Part shown: piece after piece, positions 1-8,001 of the stretch | Numbering within the stretch: position 1 is the stretch's first letter | Layout of the letters: every line of letters begins with the position of its first letter | Origin: SIG78 sp045635745 | GTDB taxonomy: Bacteria; Verrucomicrobiota; Lentisphaeria; Victivallales; Victivallaceae | Assembly: GCA_045635745.1 (NCBI GenBank) | Contig: JAZTWG010000062.1 | Coordinates: 1 to 42,786, forward strand | Direction of reading: 5' to 3' | Length of the DNA: 42,786 bases | Program-made: the position numbers and the translations under genes | The notes under the pieces: generated by a model | Seen by the model: only the letters and a program-made list of their open reading frames with translations | What the model was told of the DNA's origin: nothing | The model's database searches: none

Positions 1-35
1 CGAACTCATAGTTGCAAACAACATTGTTTTATGTC

Positions 36-73
36 ATCAAATGCATCCGCATTTGATTGATGACTTCGTCATC
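36..73. repeat. Two adjacent short perfect inverted repeats
   Basis: ATCAAATGC at 36-44 pairs with GCATTTGAT at 49-57 over a 4-nt loop. GATGAC at 59-64 pairs with GTCATC at 68-73 over TTC. Both lie just upstream of a terminator-like hairpin at 101-124. One forward frame is open from base 2 to 196 but runs through both terminators, so I do not call it a gene. The block is probably the 3' untranslated end of a transcript that enters from the left, or a small structured repeat. Confidence 0.4.
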
Positions 74-100
74 TTGAAGCTAAAGCTATTTCGGCAACAT

Positions 101-124
101 ACCGGCTCAGCCGGTAGTTTTTTT
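101..124 (+). terminator. Intrinsic terminator of a transcript entering from the left
   Basis: ACCGGC (101-106) and GCCGGT (110-115) form a 6-bp GC-rich stem with a TCA loop, followed by a run of T at 118-124. It would end a forward transcript whose gene is outside the window. Confidence 0.6.
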
Positions 125-143
125 ACACTAAAGCAATATAATA

Positions 144-187
144 AAAAGGTGCTGTCGGGTTTAATTTGGCAACAGCACCTTTTTTTA
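144..187. terminator. Bidirectional terminator downstream of the HTH gene
   Basis: GGTGCTGT (148-155) pairs with ACAGCACC (172-179). The stem has A on its left flank and T on its right, so it can end transcripts in both directions. On the minus strand it closes the HTH gene that ends at 239. Part of its sequence resembles the GCTGTTGC core of the terminator family at 24931, 30966 and 42617. Confidence 0.75.
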
Positions 188-238
188 TTGCTTTAGCTCT
201 CCATTATGGATAAAGATATGCGGACAGCGGTCGTTTTT

Positions 239-694
239 TTACGCCTGATTTTTGCGGATTTTCACACCCTTGGCTTGGCACAATTTTTCCAGATCGCGTT
301 TACCCAGATCACGCAGTTCGGCGATCAGGCGTTTTTGAGCTTCGCGCGGGGTGGTTTTTCCGGCTTCCCAGTTAGCTACCGACAGGGCGGAAACCCCAAG
401 CAGACGGGCATATTGAGCGCGTTTCAAGCCCAGTTTTGTGCGCCATTGAATGATGCGGGCGGCAGTTACGCGTACTGATTTATTGGCTTCCTCAACAGAT
501 TCTTTTGCAATATTTTCTACTGTTTCAACAGGAGTTGAAAGATTTTTTTCCAGCGATTTGATACGGCTTTTCAGGTCGGAAACCGTTTTACGCAGTTCCA
601 CAAGCTGTGCCTTAAGCTCTTTTTCTATTACGATAACTTCTTTACGGGCAAGACGACGGATCTCCTCGTTAAGCAATTGCTGGATGTTAGCCAT
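239..694 (-). CDS. Helix-turn-helix DNA-binding protein with N-terminal coiled coil
   Basis: A 151-residue protein. Residues about 5-55 are charged and heptad-like (LARKEVIVIEKELKAQLVEL), consistent with a coiled-coil dimerisation segment. Residues about 80-140 form an XRE/HTH_3-type domain, with the recognition part around GVSALSVANWEAGKTTPR. The pattern of a coiled coil, then HTH, then a closing LRDLGKRDLEKL stretch matches a family of small conserved DNA-binding proteins found in several Gram-negative phyla; its target is unknown. The Shine-Dalgarno sequence before ATG 694 is weak (GAAAG). The gene stands alone, 216 bp downstream of rnr in the same direction. A perfect 24-bp palindrome lies in that gap and could be its operator. 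Function beyond DNA binding is not inferred. Confidence 0.85.
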   Translation of the reverse strand: MANIQQLLNEEIRRLARKEVIVIEKELKAQLVELRKTVSDLKSRIKSLEKNLSTPVETVENIAKESVEEANKSVRVTAARIIQWRTKLGLKRAQYARLLGVSALSVANWEAGKTTPREAQKRLIAELRDLGKRDLEKLCQAKGVKIRKNQA

Positions 695-767
695 ATTGAA
701 ATACTTTCTTTTGAGTTTAACGTTGAAAACGAAAAGTTCAAAACTGTTTTAAAGTACACCGTAAAAA

Positions 768-791
768 ATATTTTTCAAGCTTGAAAAATAT
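768..791. promoter_or_regulatory. Perfect 24-bp AT-rich palindrome between rnr and the HTH gene
   Basis: Bases 768-779 (ending TTTTTCAAG) are the exact reverse complement of 780-791. On the minus strand it is followed by TTTTTT, so it could be a weak AT-rich terminator for rnr. It also lies about 75-100 bp upstream of the HTH start, where an autoregulatory operator would be expected. The symmetry with no mismatch is seen directly; the role is inferred. Confidence 0.45.
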
Positions 792-910
792 GCTTTGCAA
801 AATTTTTTCACCGATATCTTATAAAACTGCAGAAGCCAAAAAACTATTTCTTTGGATAACATCAGCTTTAATTTTGTTTGATAAAAAGTTTTCCATTTAG
901 CCGGCACAGC

Positions 911-2971
911 TTATTTTTTACGCACTTTTTCCGGGATCACATTGATTGCACGGAAGGTTGCTGCCGCTTTCACATAGTCTATATCGTCTAATGCTACGGT
1001 AAGAATTTTGCCGGCATGACACTCCCGCAAGGCTTTCTCTTCGCTGCGGAAGCCGCCGGGAAGATCGCTGGCATTCACAAAGCCCTGCAGCCCCAGTTCG
1101 GTGATTTCCACTACCGCACCAGCGGTGGTTACTTTGGTGATCATGGCACTGAAGAGATTTTCTCTGCCGCCGAGGAGCATTTCTTCCAGATAACGGATCT
1201 TCATGCGGGTACTGGCAGCATAGTAGGCTTCGTCGTTATTATTTTCCAGCTCCGAAAGCGTTTCGCCCCAGCTGTGCATGGTTTTGTTGCTTTTCAAGGC
1301 GTGGTGGGTATCAGCCGCCCACAATTGCTGGTGGATAAGCAAGTCAGAATAACGACGTATGGGGCTGGTGAAATGGCTGTAAAGCGTTTTGCCCAAACCG
1401 TAATGCAGCGCATTTTCCTCCTGATAACTTGCCCGCGGCAGCGAACGCAGAAACGCGTTCAAAAGTGCTGCTTTTGCCGGAGTGTCCGGCAGGTTTTTCA
1501 AGTAATTTCTGCACGCCTGCCGACTGGAGAGGTCGCCGGCGGGAATGTTGAAACTGCCTTCGGATAATGCGGCGAATTCTTCGAGCTTTTCCGGTTCCGG
1601 CTCCGGGTGGATGCGGTACAATCCGGGAATGTGTTTGGTCAGAAGTTCTGCAGCAACAAAGCTGTTGGCGGCGAGCATGCACTCTTCAACCAGTTCTTCG
1701 GAAGGACGCTGCAAATGGTTTTCCAAGCCAAGTATTTTGTTATTCGTTTCATCGCAGATGACCCGGATTTCGGGTATTTCCATATCGAGAAACTGTTCTT
1801 CAGCTTGCCGGTTACGGCGCATTTTTGTGGTTATATCCAGTATTTTAAGCAGGGCCTGACGGAGTTGATCGCTCCAGGTGTCGGGCGATTTTCCGGTGTC
1901 ATAAAACTTTTGCACTGTATCGTAATCCAGGCGTTTATCCACATGGATCAAACTGTGCATGCGTTTGCCGGAAAGGATCCTGCCGGTGGATTTTTCCACT
2001 TCAAACAATATGGTGTGAGCGGGGGCATCCACGCCTTCGGTCATACTGATATTTTTAGTCAACCCTTTGGGCAGCATATTTATTGTTCTGCCGGGCAGAT
2101 ACGCCGTAAAGCCGCGCGCACCGGCCTTTTTATCAAAATATGAACCGGGTTCGATCCATGCCGCCACTTCGGCTATATGCACGCCAAGCTCTACGGTATC
2201 GTTGGTCTGACCGGGAGCAAGGCTTACGGCATCGTCGTAATCTTTGGCATCAAATGGATCGATGGTAAGTGTGTAACGGTCGCGCAGATCCGCGCGGTCG
2301 ATTTCGCGCGGCACGATGGCAGCGGCTTGTGCTTCTTCTTCCAGCGTGTACAATGGCGGCAGATTATATTCGGCACAAACAGCATCCAGATCGGCCTGAA
2401 TAACTCCTGCCTGACCGAGTTTACGCACTACGCTGGCGGTGATGCCGGCGATCCGGCGGCTCATGCTTTTGCGCGTTACACGCTTGCGGGGGATGAGTTC
2501 GCCGTTGTAATCCGGGCGGATCTCCACCCAGTCGCCTTTTCTGGCGCCGTGCAGATTGCCGCTGACCAGTATATCGGCCACCAGTCTTTTATCCAGCGGC
2601 CGTACCCGGTCATGAGAGATCATTACGCCTACAATGGTCTGCCGGGCGCGATGGATGATTTCTACGACTTGAGCTGCCTGTGAATCTTTTTTATCGTTCT
2701 GAAAACGTTTATCCGGCGGCAGCAGGGCAATGCGCACTTTATCGCCATGCATGGCACCGGCAAGGTATTTGGCCGGTACGAACCAATCTCTGGTGGGGGT
2801 GTTTTCGTCATCTGATTCGACTTTTACAAATCCGAACCCATTGGGATTTATGGAAATGATACCGGCGAAAAGCTCTCCGATATTTTCAGAAATCAACTGA
2901 TTGCGCTGCAATTTGCGTTCATTGCGGCGGTCAGCGAGCCGCTGCAGACGTTTCTTTTTGTCTTTTCTCAT
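911..2971 (-). CDS. rnr: Ribonuclease R (RNB-family 3'-5' exoribonuclease)
   Basis: A 686-residue RNase II/R family enzyme that degrades RNA processively from the 3' end, including structured RNA, in the cytoplasm. A very basic N-terminus (residues 1-25) is followed by cold-shock/OB-type domains (about 30-150). The RNB catalytic domain has the signature DPFDAKDYDDA at 238-248, whose aspartates bind the catalytic metals. Later RNB motifs include YSHFTSPIRRYSDL. A C-terminal S1 domain covers about 600-670 (AVVEITELGLQGFVNASDL). The full domain order and a length near the family norm argue for RNase R rather than RNase II. The start ATG at 2971 has only a weak Shine-Dalgarno. It is divergent from panB across 142 bp. 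A 7-bp imperfect inverted repeat lies in that gap at 3028-3046. Confidence 0.95.
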   Translation of the reverse strand: MRKDKKKRLQRLADRRNERKLQRNQLISENIGELFAGIISINPNGFGFVKVESDDENTPTRDWFVPAKYLAGAMHGDKVRIALLPPDKRFQNDKKDSQAAQVVEIIHRARQTIVGVMISHDRVRPLDKRLVADILVSGNLHGARKGDWVEIRPDYNGELIPRKRVTRKSMSRRIAGITASVVRKLGQAGVIQADLDAVCAEYNLPPLYTLEEEAQAAAIVPREIDRADLRDRYTLTIDPFDAKDYDDAVSLAPGQTNDTVELGVHIAEVAAWIEPGSYFDKKAGARGFTAYLPGRTINMLPKGLTKNISMTEGVDAPAHTILFEVEKSTGRILSGKRMHSLIHVDKRLDYDTVQKFYDTGKSPDTWSDQLRQALLKILDITTKMRRNRQAEEQFLDMEIPEIRVICDETNNKILGLENHLQRPSEELVEECMLAANSFVAAELLTKHIPGLYRIHPEPEPEKLEEFAALSEGSFNIPAGDLSSRQACRNYLKNLPDTPAKAALLNAFLRSLPRASYQEENALHYGLGKTLYSHFTSPIRRYSDLLIHQQLWAADTHHALKSNKTMHSWGETLSELENNNDEAYYAASTRMKIRYLEEMLLGGRENLFSAMITKVTTAGAVVEITELGLQGFVNASDLPGGFRSEEKALRECHAGKILTVALDDIDYVKAAATFRAINVIPEKVRKK

Positions 2972-3113
2972 AAATAATACTTTCGGAAACGCAAAAATGT
3001 GTTATATTATATATAATTGATGTAAAAGTCTGTCATAAAGATAGACCATATTAAAGATTATTGCAAGTGTTTTCAATAATTTTTCAAGATAAAATCTCTG
3101 GAGGAGCTTTTTT

Positions 3114-3917
3114 ATGGAAAAACGCAAACTTACTGTGGCGAGTTTCCGCAAGATGAAAGCCAATAACGAAAAGATCGTCATGGTGACCGCCTACGACGCT
3201 CCGGGTGCGGATATTGCCGCCGCTGCCGGAGTGGAAATTCTGCTGGTGGGCGATTCGCTGGCGATGACCGCATTGGGGTACGAAAATACTCTGCCGCTGA
3301 CTCTTGATGAATCACTGCATCATGCCGCTGCTGTCCGCCGGGGAGCTCCCGGGGCGTTTGTGGTTGGCGATATGCCTTTTTTGAGTTATCAGCTGGATAT
3401 GAACGAAGCAGTGCGTAATGCCGGCAGATATATCAAAGAAGCCGGTTGTAATGCGGTTAAGCTCGAAGGCGGCAGCGAGATTGTTCCTCTGGTGGAAAAA
3501 CTGGTCAAAACCGGTATACCTGTTATGGCGCATGTAGGGCTCATGCCGCAGCATATTGCTACTGCCGGGGGCTATCGTATTGCCGGTAAAACTGAAGACG
3601 AGGCCGAGCGGCTGCTCAATGAAGTGAAAGCTTTTGAAGCTGCCGGTGCTTTTGCCGTGGTGCTGGAGTGTATTCCCGCAAGCGTGGCAGAAAATATCAC
3701 CCGGCAGGTGAGTATCCCCACCATCGGTATCGGTGCGGGGAATGGCTGTGACGGTCAGGTGCAGGTTTGTAACGATCTGCTGGGATTGTTTGACCGCTTT
3801 GTCCCCAGGCACGCCAAGCGTTACTGCAATTTGCGTGAGATCATGCTCAAGGCCTACAGCGATTATGTCAGTGACGTGAAGTCGGCCAAATTTCCGACAG
3901 AAGAAAATTCGTTTTAA
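3114..3917 (+). CDS. panB: 3-methyl-2-oxobutanoate hydroxymethyltransferase
   Basis: A 267-residue protein with family-typical length. It transfers a hydroxymethyl group from 5,10-methylene-THF to 3-methyl-2-oxobutanoate, giving ketopantoate, the first committed step of pantothenate and CoA synthesis. Landmark motifs are VTAYDAPGADIAAAAG, LLVGDSLAMTALGY (metal-binding Asp), HVGLMPQH, VLECIP (catalytic Glu) and PTIGIGAGNGCDGQV. A strong Shine-Dalgarno GGAGG at 3100-3104 sits 9 nt before ATG 3114. It is the first gene of a forward run; aconitase begins 34 nt after its stop. The other pantothenate genes (panC, panD) are not in the window. Confidence 0.96.
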   Translation: MEKRKLTVASFRKMKANNEKIVMVTAYDAPGADIAAAAGVEILLVGDSLAMTALGYENTLPLTLDESLHHAAAVRRGAPGAFVVGDMPFLSYQLDMNEAVRNAGRYIKEAGCNAVKLEGGSEIVPLVEKLVKTGIPVMAHVGLMPQHIATAGGYRIAGKTEDEAERLLNEVKAFEAAGAFAVVLECIPASVAENITRQVSIPTIGIGAGNGCDGQVQVCNDLLGLFDRFVPRHAKRYCNLREIMLKAYSDYVSDVKSAKFPTEENSF

Positions 3918-3951
3918 TAAACAGATTCAATAAATCGAAAGGTTGTATATC

Positions 3952-5898
3952 ATGGCAAAAGGAACTGTTGTTCAGAAAATTATCGATGCTCATTACGTTG
4001 CCGGGGCCAAGATCCCCGGTCAGCCCGTGGCGGTCCGTATAGATCAGACTCTTACGCAGGATGCCACCGGCACCATGGCGTATCTGGAACTGGAAGCAAT
4101 GAAGACCGATAAAGTCAAAACCGAGCTTTCCGTTTCGTATGTGGACCACAATATGCTTCAGAGCGGCCCCGAAAACCGCAATGACCACCTCTATCTGCAG
4201 AGTGTGGCAGCGGCTAAAGGCGTGCGTTTTTCGCCTCCCGGCAACGGTATCTGCCACCAGGTGCATCTGGAGCGTTTTGGTGTGCCGGGTAAAACGCTGC
4301 TCGGTTCTGACAGTCACACCCCCACCGGCGGCGGTATCGGCATGATGGCCATCGGTGCCGGCGGCCTTGATGTGGCACTGGCTATGGCCGGTCAGCCGTT
4401 CAATATGCCTTATCCTAAAGTTGTGGGTATCAAACTTACCGGCGAACTTAAGCCGTGGTGTGCGGCCAAGGATGTGATCCTCAAAGTTTTGAGCATTCTT
4501 ACGACCAAAGGCAATGTCGGATCAATGGCTGAATATTTCGGTCCCGGCGTGGCTACATTGAGTGTGCCCCAGCGTGCAACGATCACCAATATGGGTGCGG
4601 AACTTGGAGTGACAACTTCGGTATTTCCTTCCGACGAACGCACTCGCGAATTTCTCAAGGCGCAGAAGCGCGAAGAACTCTTCGCTCCGTTGGCCGCCGA
4701 TGCCGATGCTGAATACGATCAGGTAATTGAAATAGCGCTGGATGAACTTGAACCCATGGCAGCTTGCCCCTCCAGCCCCGATAATATCAAAACCATCCGC
4801 GAACTTGCCGGTATCAAAGTCGGGCAGGTGATCGTCGGCAGCTGTACCAACAGCAGCTACCGCGACCTTGCCATGGTGGCCACTGCGCTCAAGGGCAGAC
4901 GGGTGCACAGCGATGTGACTTTTGCTATTGCTCCCGGCAGCCGCCAGGTGCTGGAAATGCTTTCGCGCAATGGCATGCTGGCCGATCTTATTGCCGCCGG
5001 AGCGCGTATATTGGAAACCGGCTGCGGTCCTTGCATCGGGCAGGGCCAGAGCCCCGCACAGGATACTGTGTCGGTGCGTACATTCAACCGCAACTTTGCC
5101 GGCCGTACCGGCACCAAGGGCGATCAGGCGTACCTTGTGAGCCCCGAAACCGCAGTGGCGGTGGCGCTGACCGGATGCTTTACTGATCCGAGAACGCTGG
5201 ATATAGCTTATCCGGAAATCGCGGATGTTAAAGAATTTCTTATCAACGACAACATGATCCAGCTGCCCCCGGCTGACGGTAAAAATGTGGAGATCATCCG
5301 CAAGCCGACCATCGGCCAGCCGCCGCTGAACGACAAGCTGCCCGAAACTATCGATGGCCGCGTGGTCATCAAGGTCGGCGACAAGATCACCACCGACCAT
5401 ATCATGCCTGCCGGTGTGCACCTCAAGCTCCGCAGCAATATTCCGGCATACAGCAAGGTAGTTTTTGAATGCTTTACCGAAGCCGGCAAGCCCTCGTTTG
5501 CCGAACGCGCCTCGGCTGTGCGCGATGCCGGTTTGCATGGCGTGATCATCGGCCGCGACAGCTATGGTCAGGGCTCCAGCCGCGAACATGCCGCCATCTG
5601 CCCGATGTATCTGGGGATCAAAGTGGTGGCAGCGCTGGCGATCGAACGTATCCACCGGGCAAATCTGGTGAATTTCGGTATCGTGCCGCTGCTGTTTGCC
5701 AATGGCGAAGATTACGAAAAGATCGCTGAAGGCGATACGATCAAGATCGAAAATGCCCCCGCTCAGCTGGCGGTCGGTGCTCCGGTGACCGGTAAGCTCA
5801 TCAAGGCTGACGGCAGCGAATTTACGCTTGAATTCAAGCATCAGCTTTCTGAAGAAGATATCAGGATCATCAAGGCCGGCGGGAGATTGAATTGCTGA
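3952..5898 (+). CDS. acn: Aconitate hydratase (Aquifex-type, about 650 residues)
   Basis: A 648-residue aconitase interconverting citrate and isocitrate through a [4Fe-4S] cluster in the TCA cycle. The ligand cysteines are visible: GSCTNSS (C298) and ETGCGPCIGQG (C358, C361). Other signatures are GSDSHTPTGGG near 117 and, in the C-terminal swivel domain, DSYGQGSSREHAA near 536. It is much shorter than E. coli AcnA or AcnB and matches the compact form in which the large and small domains are joined by a short linker. I start at ATG 3952, because AAAGG at 3938-3942 is well placed for it; an in-frame TTG at 3943 has no better signal. Its last codons overlap the ung start, suggesting translational coupling. 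Confidence 0.95.
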   Translation: MAKGTVVQKIIDAHYVAGAKIPGQPVAVRIDQTLTQDATGTMAYLELEAMKTDKVKTELSVSYVDHNMLQSGPENRNDHLYLQSVAAAKGVRFSPPGNGICHQVHLERFGVPGKTLLGSDSHTPTGGGIGMMAIGAGGLDVALAMAGQPFNMPYPKVVGIKLTGELKPWCAAKDVILKVLSILTTKGNVGSMAEYFGPGVATLSVPQRATITNMGAELGVTTSVFPSDERTREFLKAQKREELFAPLAADADAEYDQVIEIALDELEPMAACPSSPDNIKTIRELAGIKVGQVIVGSCTNSSYRDLAMVATALKGRRVHSDVTFAIAPGSRQVLEMLSRNGMLADLIAAGARILETGCGPCIGQGQSPAQDTVSVRTFNRNFAGRTGTKGDQAYLVSPETAVAVALTGCFTDPRTLDIAYPEIADVKEFLINDNMIQLPPADGKNVEIIRKPTIGQPPLNDKLPETIDGRVVIKVGDKITTDHIMPAGVHLKLRSNIPAYSKVVFECFTEAGKPSFAERASAVRDAGLHGVIIGRDSYGQGSSREHAAICPMYLGIKVVAALAIERIHRANLVNFGIVPLLFANGEDYEKIAEGDTIKIENAPAQLAVGAPVTGKLIKADGSEFTLEFKHQLSEEDIRIIKAGGRLNC

Positions 5899-6566
5899 CA
5901 TTACCCGGCAGCTGGCAGTCGGCTCTGGAAGAGTATATATCCGGAGCTGATTATCAGAAGTTATCCGAAAAAATCGCTTTTGAGCGGGAAACACAAACGA
6001 TTTTTCCCGCCGAAAGCGATGTATTCCGTGCATTGAAACTTACCGATCTCAAAGCGGTGAAAGCTGTGATATTGGGGCAGGATCCTTATCATGATAACGG
6101 TCAGGCGCACGGATTGGCTTTTTCGGTGCCAGACGGGGTGAAACTGCCGCCGAGTCTGCGGAATATATATAAGGAACTTGCTGAAGAGTACGACCTTGTT
6201 TTTGTTCCGGAAAGCGGTGATCTCTCCGCCTGGGCAGAGCAGGGCGTGCTGCTTTTGAATACTGTTTTGACCGTCAGGGCGCATCAGGCCAATTCGCATG
6301 CCAATCTGGGGTGGGAGGCTTTTACTGATGAAGTGATAAAAGCGGTAAATGAACACGCTCCTGCCGGAGTGGTCTTTATATTGTGGGGGAATCCGGCACA
6401 GAAAAAACGCAAGCTTATCGACGAAAAACGTCATCATGTACTGACTTGTGCGCACCCGTCGCCATTATCGGCATACCGTGGTTTTTTCGGCAGCAACATC
6501 TTCCGGAAAGCTAATGAACTGCTGGCAGCCGGAAATAAAGAGCCGGTAGTGTGGGTGAAACAGTAA
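5892..6566 (+). CDS. ung: Uracil-DNA glycosylase, family 1
   Basis: A 224-residue enzyme that removes uracil from DNA in base-excision repair. The water-activating motif GQDPYH is at 62-67 (D64), the uracil-binding segment GLAFSVPDGVKLPPSL follows, and the DNA-intercalation loop HPSPLSAYRGF begins at 188. The gene begins with TTG at 5892, overlapping the aconitase stop by 7 nt, with GGGAG at 5881-5885 as ribosome-binding site. The next in-frame methionine lies far inside the domain, so the TTG start is needed to keep the conserved N-terminal region. Placement in a panB-acn operon looks organisational rather than functional. Confidence 0.95.
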   Translation: MLTLPGSWQSALEEYISGADYQKLSEKIAFERETQTIFPAESDVFRALKLTDLKAVKAVILGQDPYHDNGQAHGLAFSVPDGVKLPPSLRNIYKELAEEYDLVFVPESGDLSAWAEQGVLLLNTVLTVRAHQANSHANLGWEAFTDEVIKAVNEHAPAGVVFILWGNPAQKKRKLIDEKRHHVLTCAHPSPLSAYRGFFGSNIFRKANELLAAGNKEPVVWVKQ

Positions 6567-6610
6567 TTTTATACGGGTTGCAGGCAAATAATCAACAGGA
6601 GTTGGATTTT

Positions 6611-7117
6611 ATGGATAATGCTTCAATAAAAGTTGCGCAGGCAATGATTGCAGCCGCGCGGGAATTCGGTTATTTTCTGGAAGATGAACCGTTGCGTTCT
6701 GCTCCGGAGCTGGCTGAATTGGAAAAACCGCTTTTTGTAAACATGTTCAAAGCGTTCAAAGATCATTTGCAGACAGTCAATCGTATGGAACTGGATGCCG
6801 ACGAAATTTCCAATATGTTCAATTTTGCCGTGGGCAAAGGCGCCGATATGGCATTCAATTTTATGAACAATCAATCGCAGGATATGCATGTGGAAGGCCT
6901 TTTCAGTTCGCGCGTATCGCTTTATGTGGATGACCGGCTGATGAACTTTCTTAAAAATGAACCTATTGCTGCCAGATTGGGCGGAGCATATGTGGATTTT
7001 CAAAGCGCCAATCAGGGTATAGATCCGGTATTGGGTCTGTTTGAAGCGCTCAAGTGGACCATGCGAATAACGGAGCATCTGACCCTCAAGTTTATCGAAC
7101 GTATTCAAAATACCTGA
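6611..7117 (+). CDS. Conserved-looking hypothetical protein, mostly helical
   Basis: A 168-residue protein that I do not recognise. It has no signal peptide, membrane segment or obvious catalytic motif. Composition is acidic and probably helical, with several Met- and Phe-rich stretches (NFAVGKGADMAFNFMNNQSQDM). I start at ATG 6611, with AGGAG at 6597-6601 spaced 9 nt. An upstream in-frame GTG at 6551 overlaps the end of ung and has no such site. It sits 44 nt after ung and 67 nt before the MgtC-like gene, so it is probably co-transcribed with them. Function unknown. Confidence 0.75.
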   Translation: MDNASIKVAQAMIAAAREFGYFLEDEPLRSAPELAELEKPLFVNMFKAFKDHLQTVNRMELDADEISNMFNFAVGKGADMAFNFMNNQSQDMHVEGLFSSRVSLYVDDRLMNFLKNEPIAARLGGAYVDFQSANQGIDPVLGLFEALKWTMRITEHLTLKFIERIQNT

Positions 7118-7184
7118 AAATCTGACAAAGCTTTTTCGGGTACTGTTGTAAATCAGGAAATCACAATACAATAAGAGGTTGGCT

Positions 7185-7841
7185 ATGAGCAGTGAAATTA
7201 TGTGGATAATGATTCTGCGGCTGGGCGTTGCCGGTATGTTGGGCACGCTGATCGGGCTGGAACGCGAATACCGGGCCAAGGAAGCCGGGATGCGTACACA
7301 CTTTCTGGTGGCGCTGGGCAGTTCGCTTATCATGATAGTGTCTCAATACGGATTTGGTGACAATATGGCGGATGCCAGCCGGGTTGCCGCGCAGATCGTC
7401 AGCGGGATCGGTTTTATCGGTGCCGGTACGATCATGATGCAGAAACAGTTTGTGCGCGGGCTTACGACAGCGGCCGGATTGTGGGTAGCTGCCGGTATCG
7501 GTATGGCGATCGGCGGCGGTCTTTACGTAATCGGTATCGTTACGACCGTATTTACATTGATCGGCCTGGAGCTTTTTCAGGTGATGTTTCAGCGGTTTCA
7601 TACTAAAAATACCCAGCTTGTTTTTACCACCCGTCATCATTCGGATCTGGTGAAAATAACCGATGCGCTCAACGAAAACAGCTGTAAAGTGATAAATTGT
7701 GTGGTTGCCGCGTGTGAAGATGGCAAACATGACCGCATAAGAGTTAAAATGCAGCTTCTGGAACACGCCCGCAATGATGATGCATGGCTGGTGAAAATGC
7801 TTAAAGAGTTTCGCAGTGTAAATATTGAGAAGATCGAATAA
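7185..7841 (+). CDS. MgtC/SapB-family membrane protein
   Basis: A 218-residue inner-membrane protein. The N-terminal half holds the MgtC/SapB signature: LIGLEREYRAKEAGMRTHFLVALGSSL followed by SGIGFIGAGTIM and GLTTAAGLWVAAGIGMAIGGG, giving about four or five membrane helices. The C-terminal 80 residues are soluble and probably form an ACT-like regulatory fold (HHSDLVKITDALNENSCKV). Family members affect Mg2+ homeostasis and acid or intracellular survival, often by modulating the F-type ATPase; the exact role here is open. ATG 7185 follows AAGAGG by 7 nt and is preferred over TTG 7179. It is the last gene of the panB-led run; no clear terminator follows. Confidence 0.88.
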   Translation: MSSEIMWIMILRLGVAGMLGTLIGLEREYRAKEAGMRTHFLVALGSSLIMIVSQYGFGDNMADASRVAAQIVSGIGFIGAGTIMMQKQFVRGLTTAAGLWVAAGIGMAIGGGLYVIGIVTTVFTLIGLELFQVMFQRFHTKNTQLVFTTRHHSDLVKITDALNENSCKVINCVVAACEDGKHDRIRVKMQLLEHARNDDAWLVKMLKEFRSVNIEKIE

Positions 7842-7888
7842 ATACAGATGGAATACAAAATAAAAAACGCTTTTTTAAACTTATTTAC

Positions 7889-7916
7889 TTGTAATAAACA
7901 GCTTTTGATGTATATT
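7889..7916 (+). promoter_or_regulatory. Probable promoter of nagB
   Basis: TTGTAA at 7889-7894 and TATATT at 7911-7916 with a 16-bp spacer. Transcription would start near 7923, giving a leader of about 80 nt. That leader contains a small hairpin (GATCCCG 7933-7939 with CGGGTC 7946-7951) and two TTGTTCA repeats at 7959 and 7973. No binding site for a known NagC-type regulator is recognisable. Confidence 0.5.
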
Positions 7917-8001
7917 TAATCAAGTATGATTTGATCCCGCTGAAACGGGTCAGCATTATTGTTCAAAAATATTTGTTCACACAAAACAAGAGGGTGAAAA
8001 A

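Noticed and set aside
2140..2170. GGGTTCGATCC, which looks like a tRNA T-loop
   Set aside because: It lies inside rnr on the coding strand's complement, and no acceptor stem, D arm or anticodon arm can be formed around it.
4522..6033. A 503-codon reverse frame across aconitase and ung
   Set aside because: Both forward genes are certain from catalytic motifs; the reverse frame is a by-product of codon bias.
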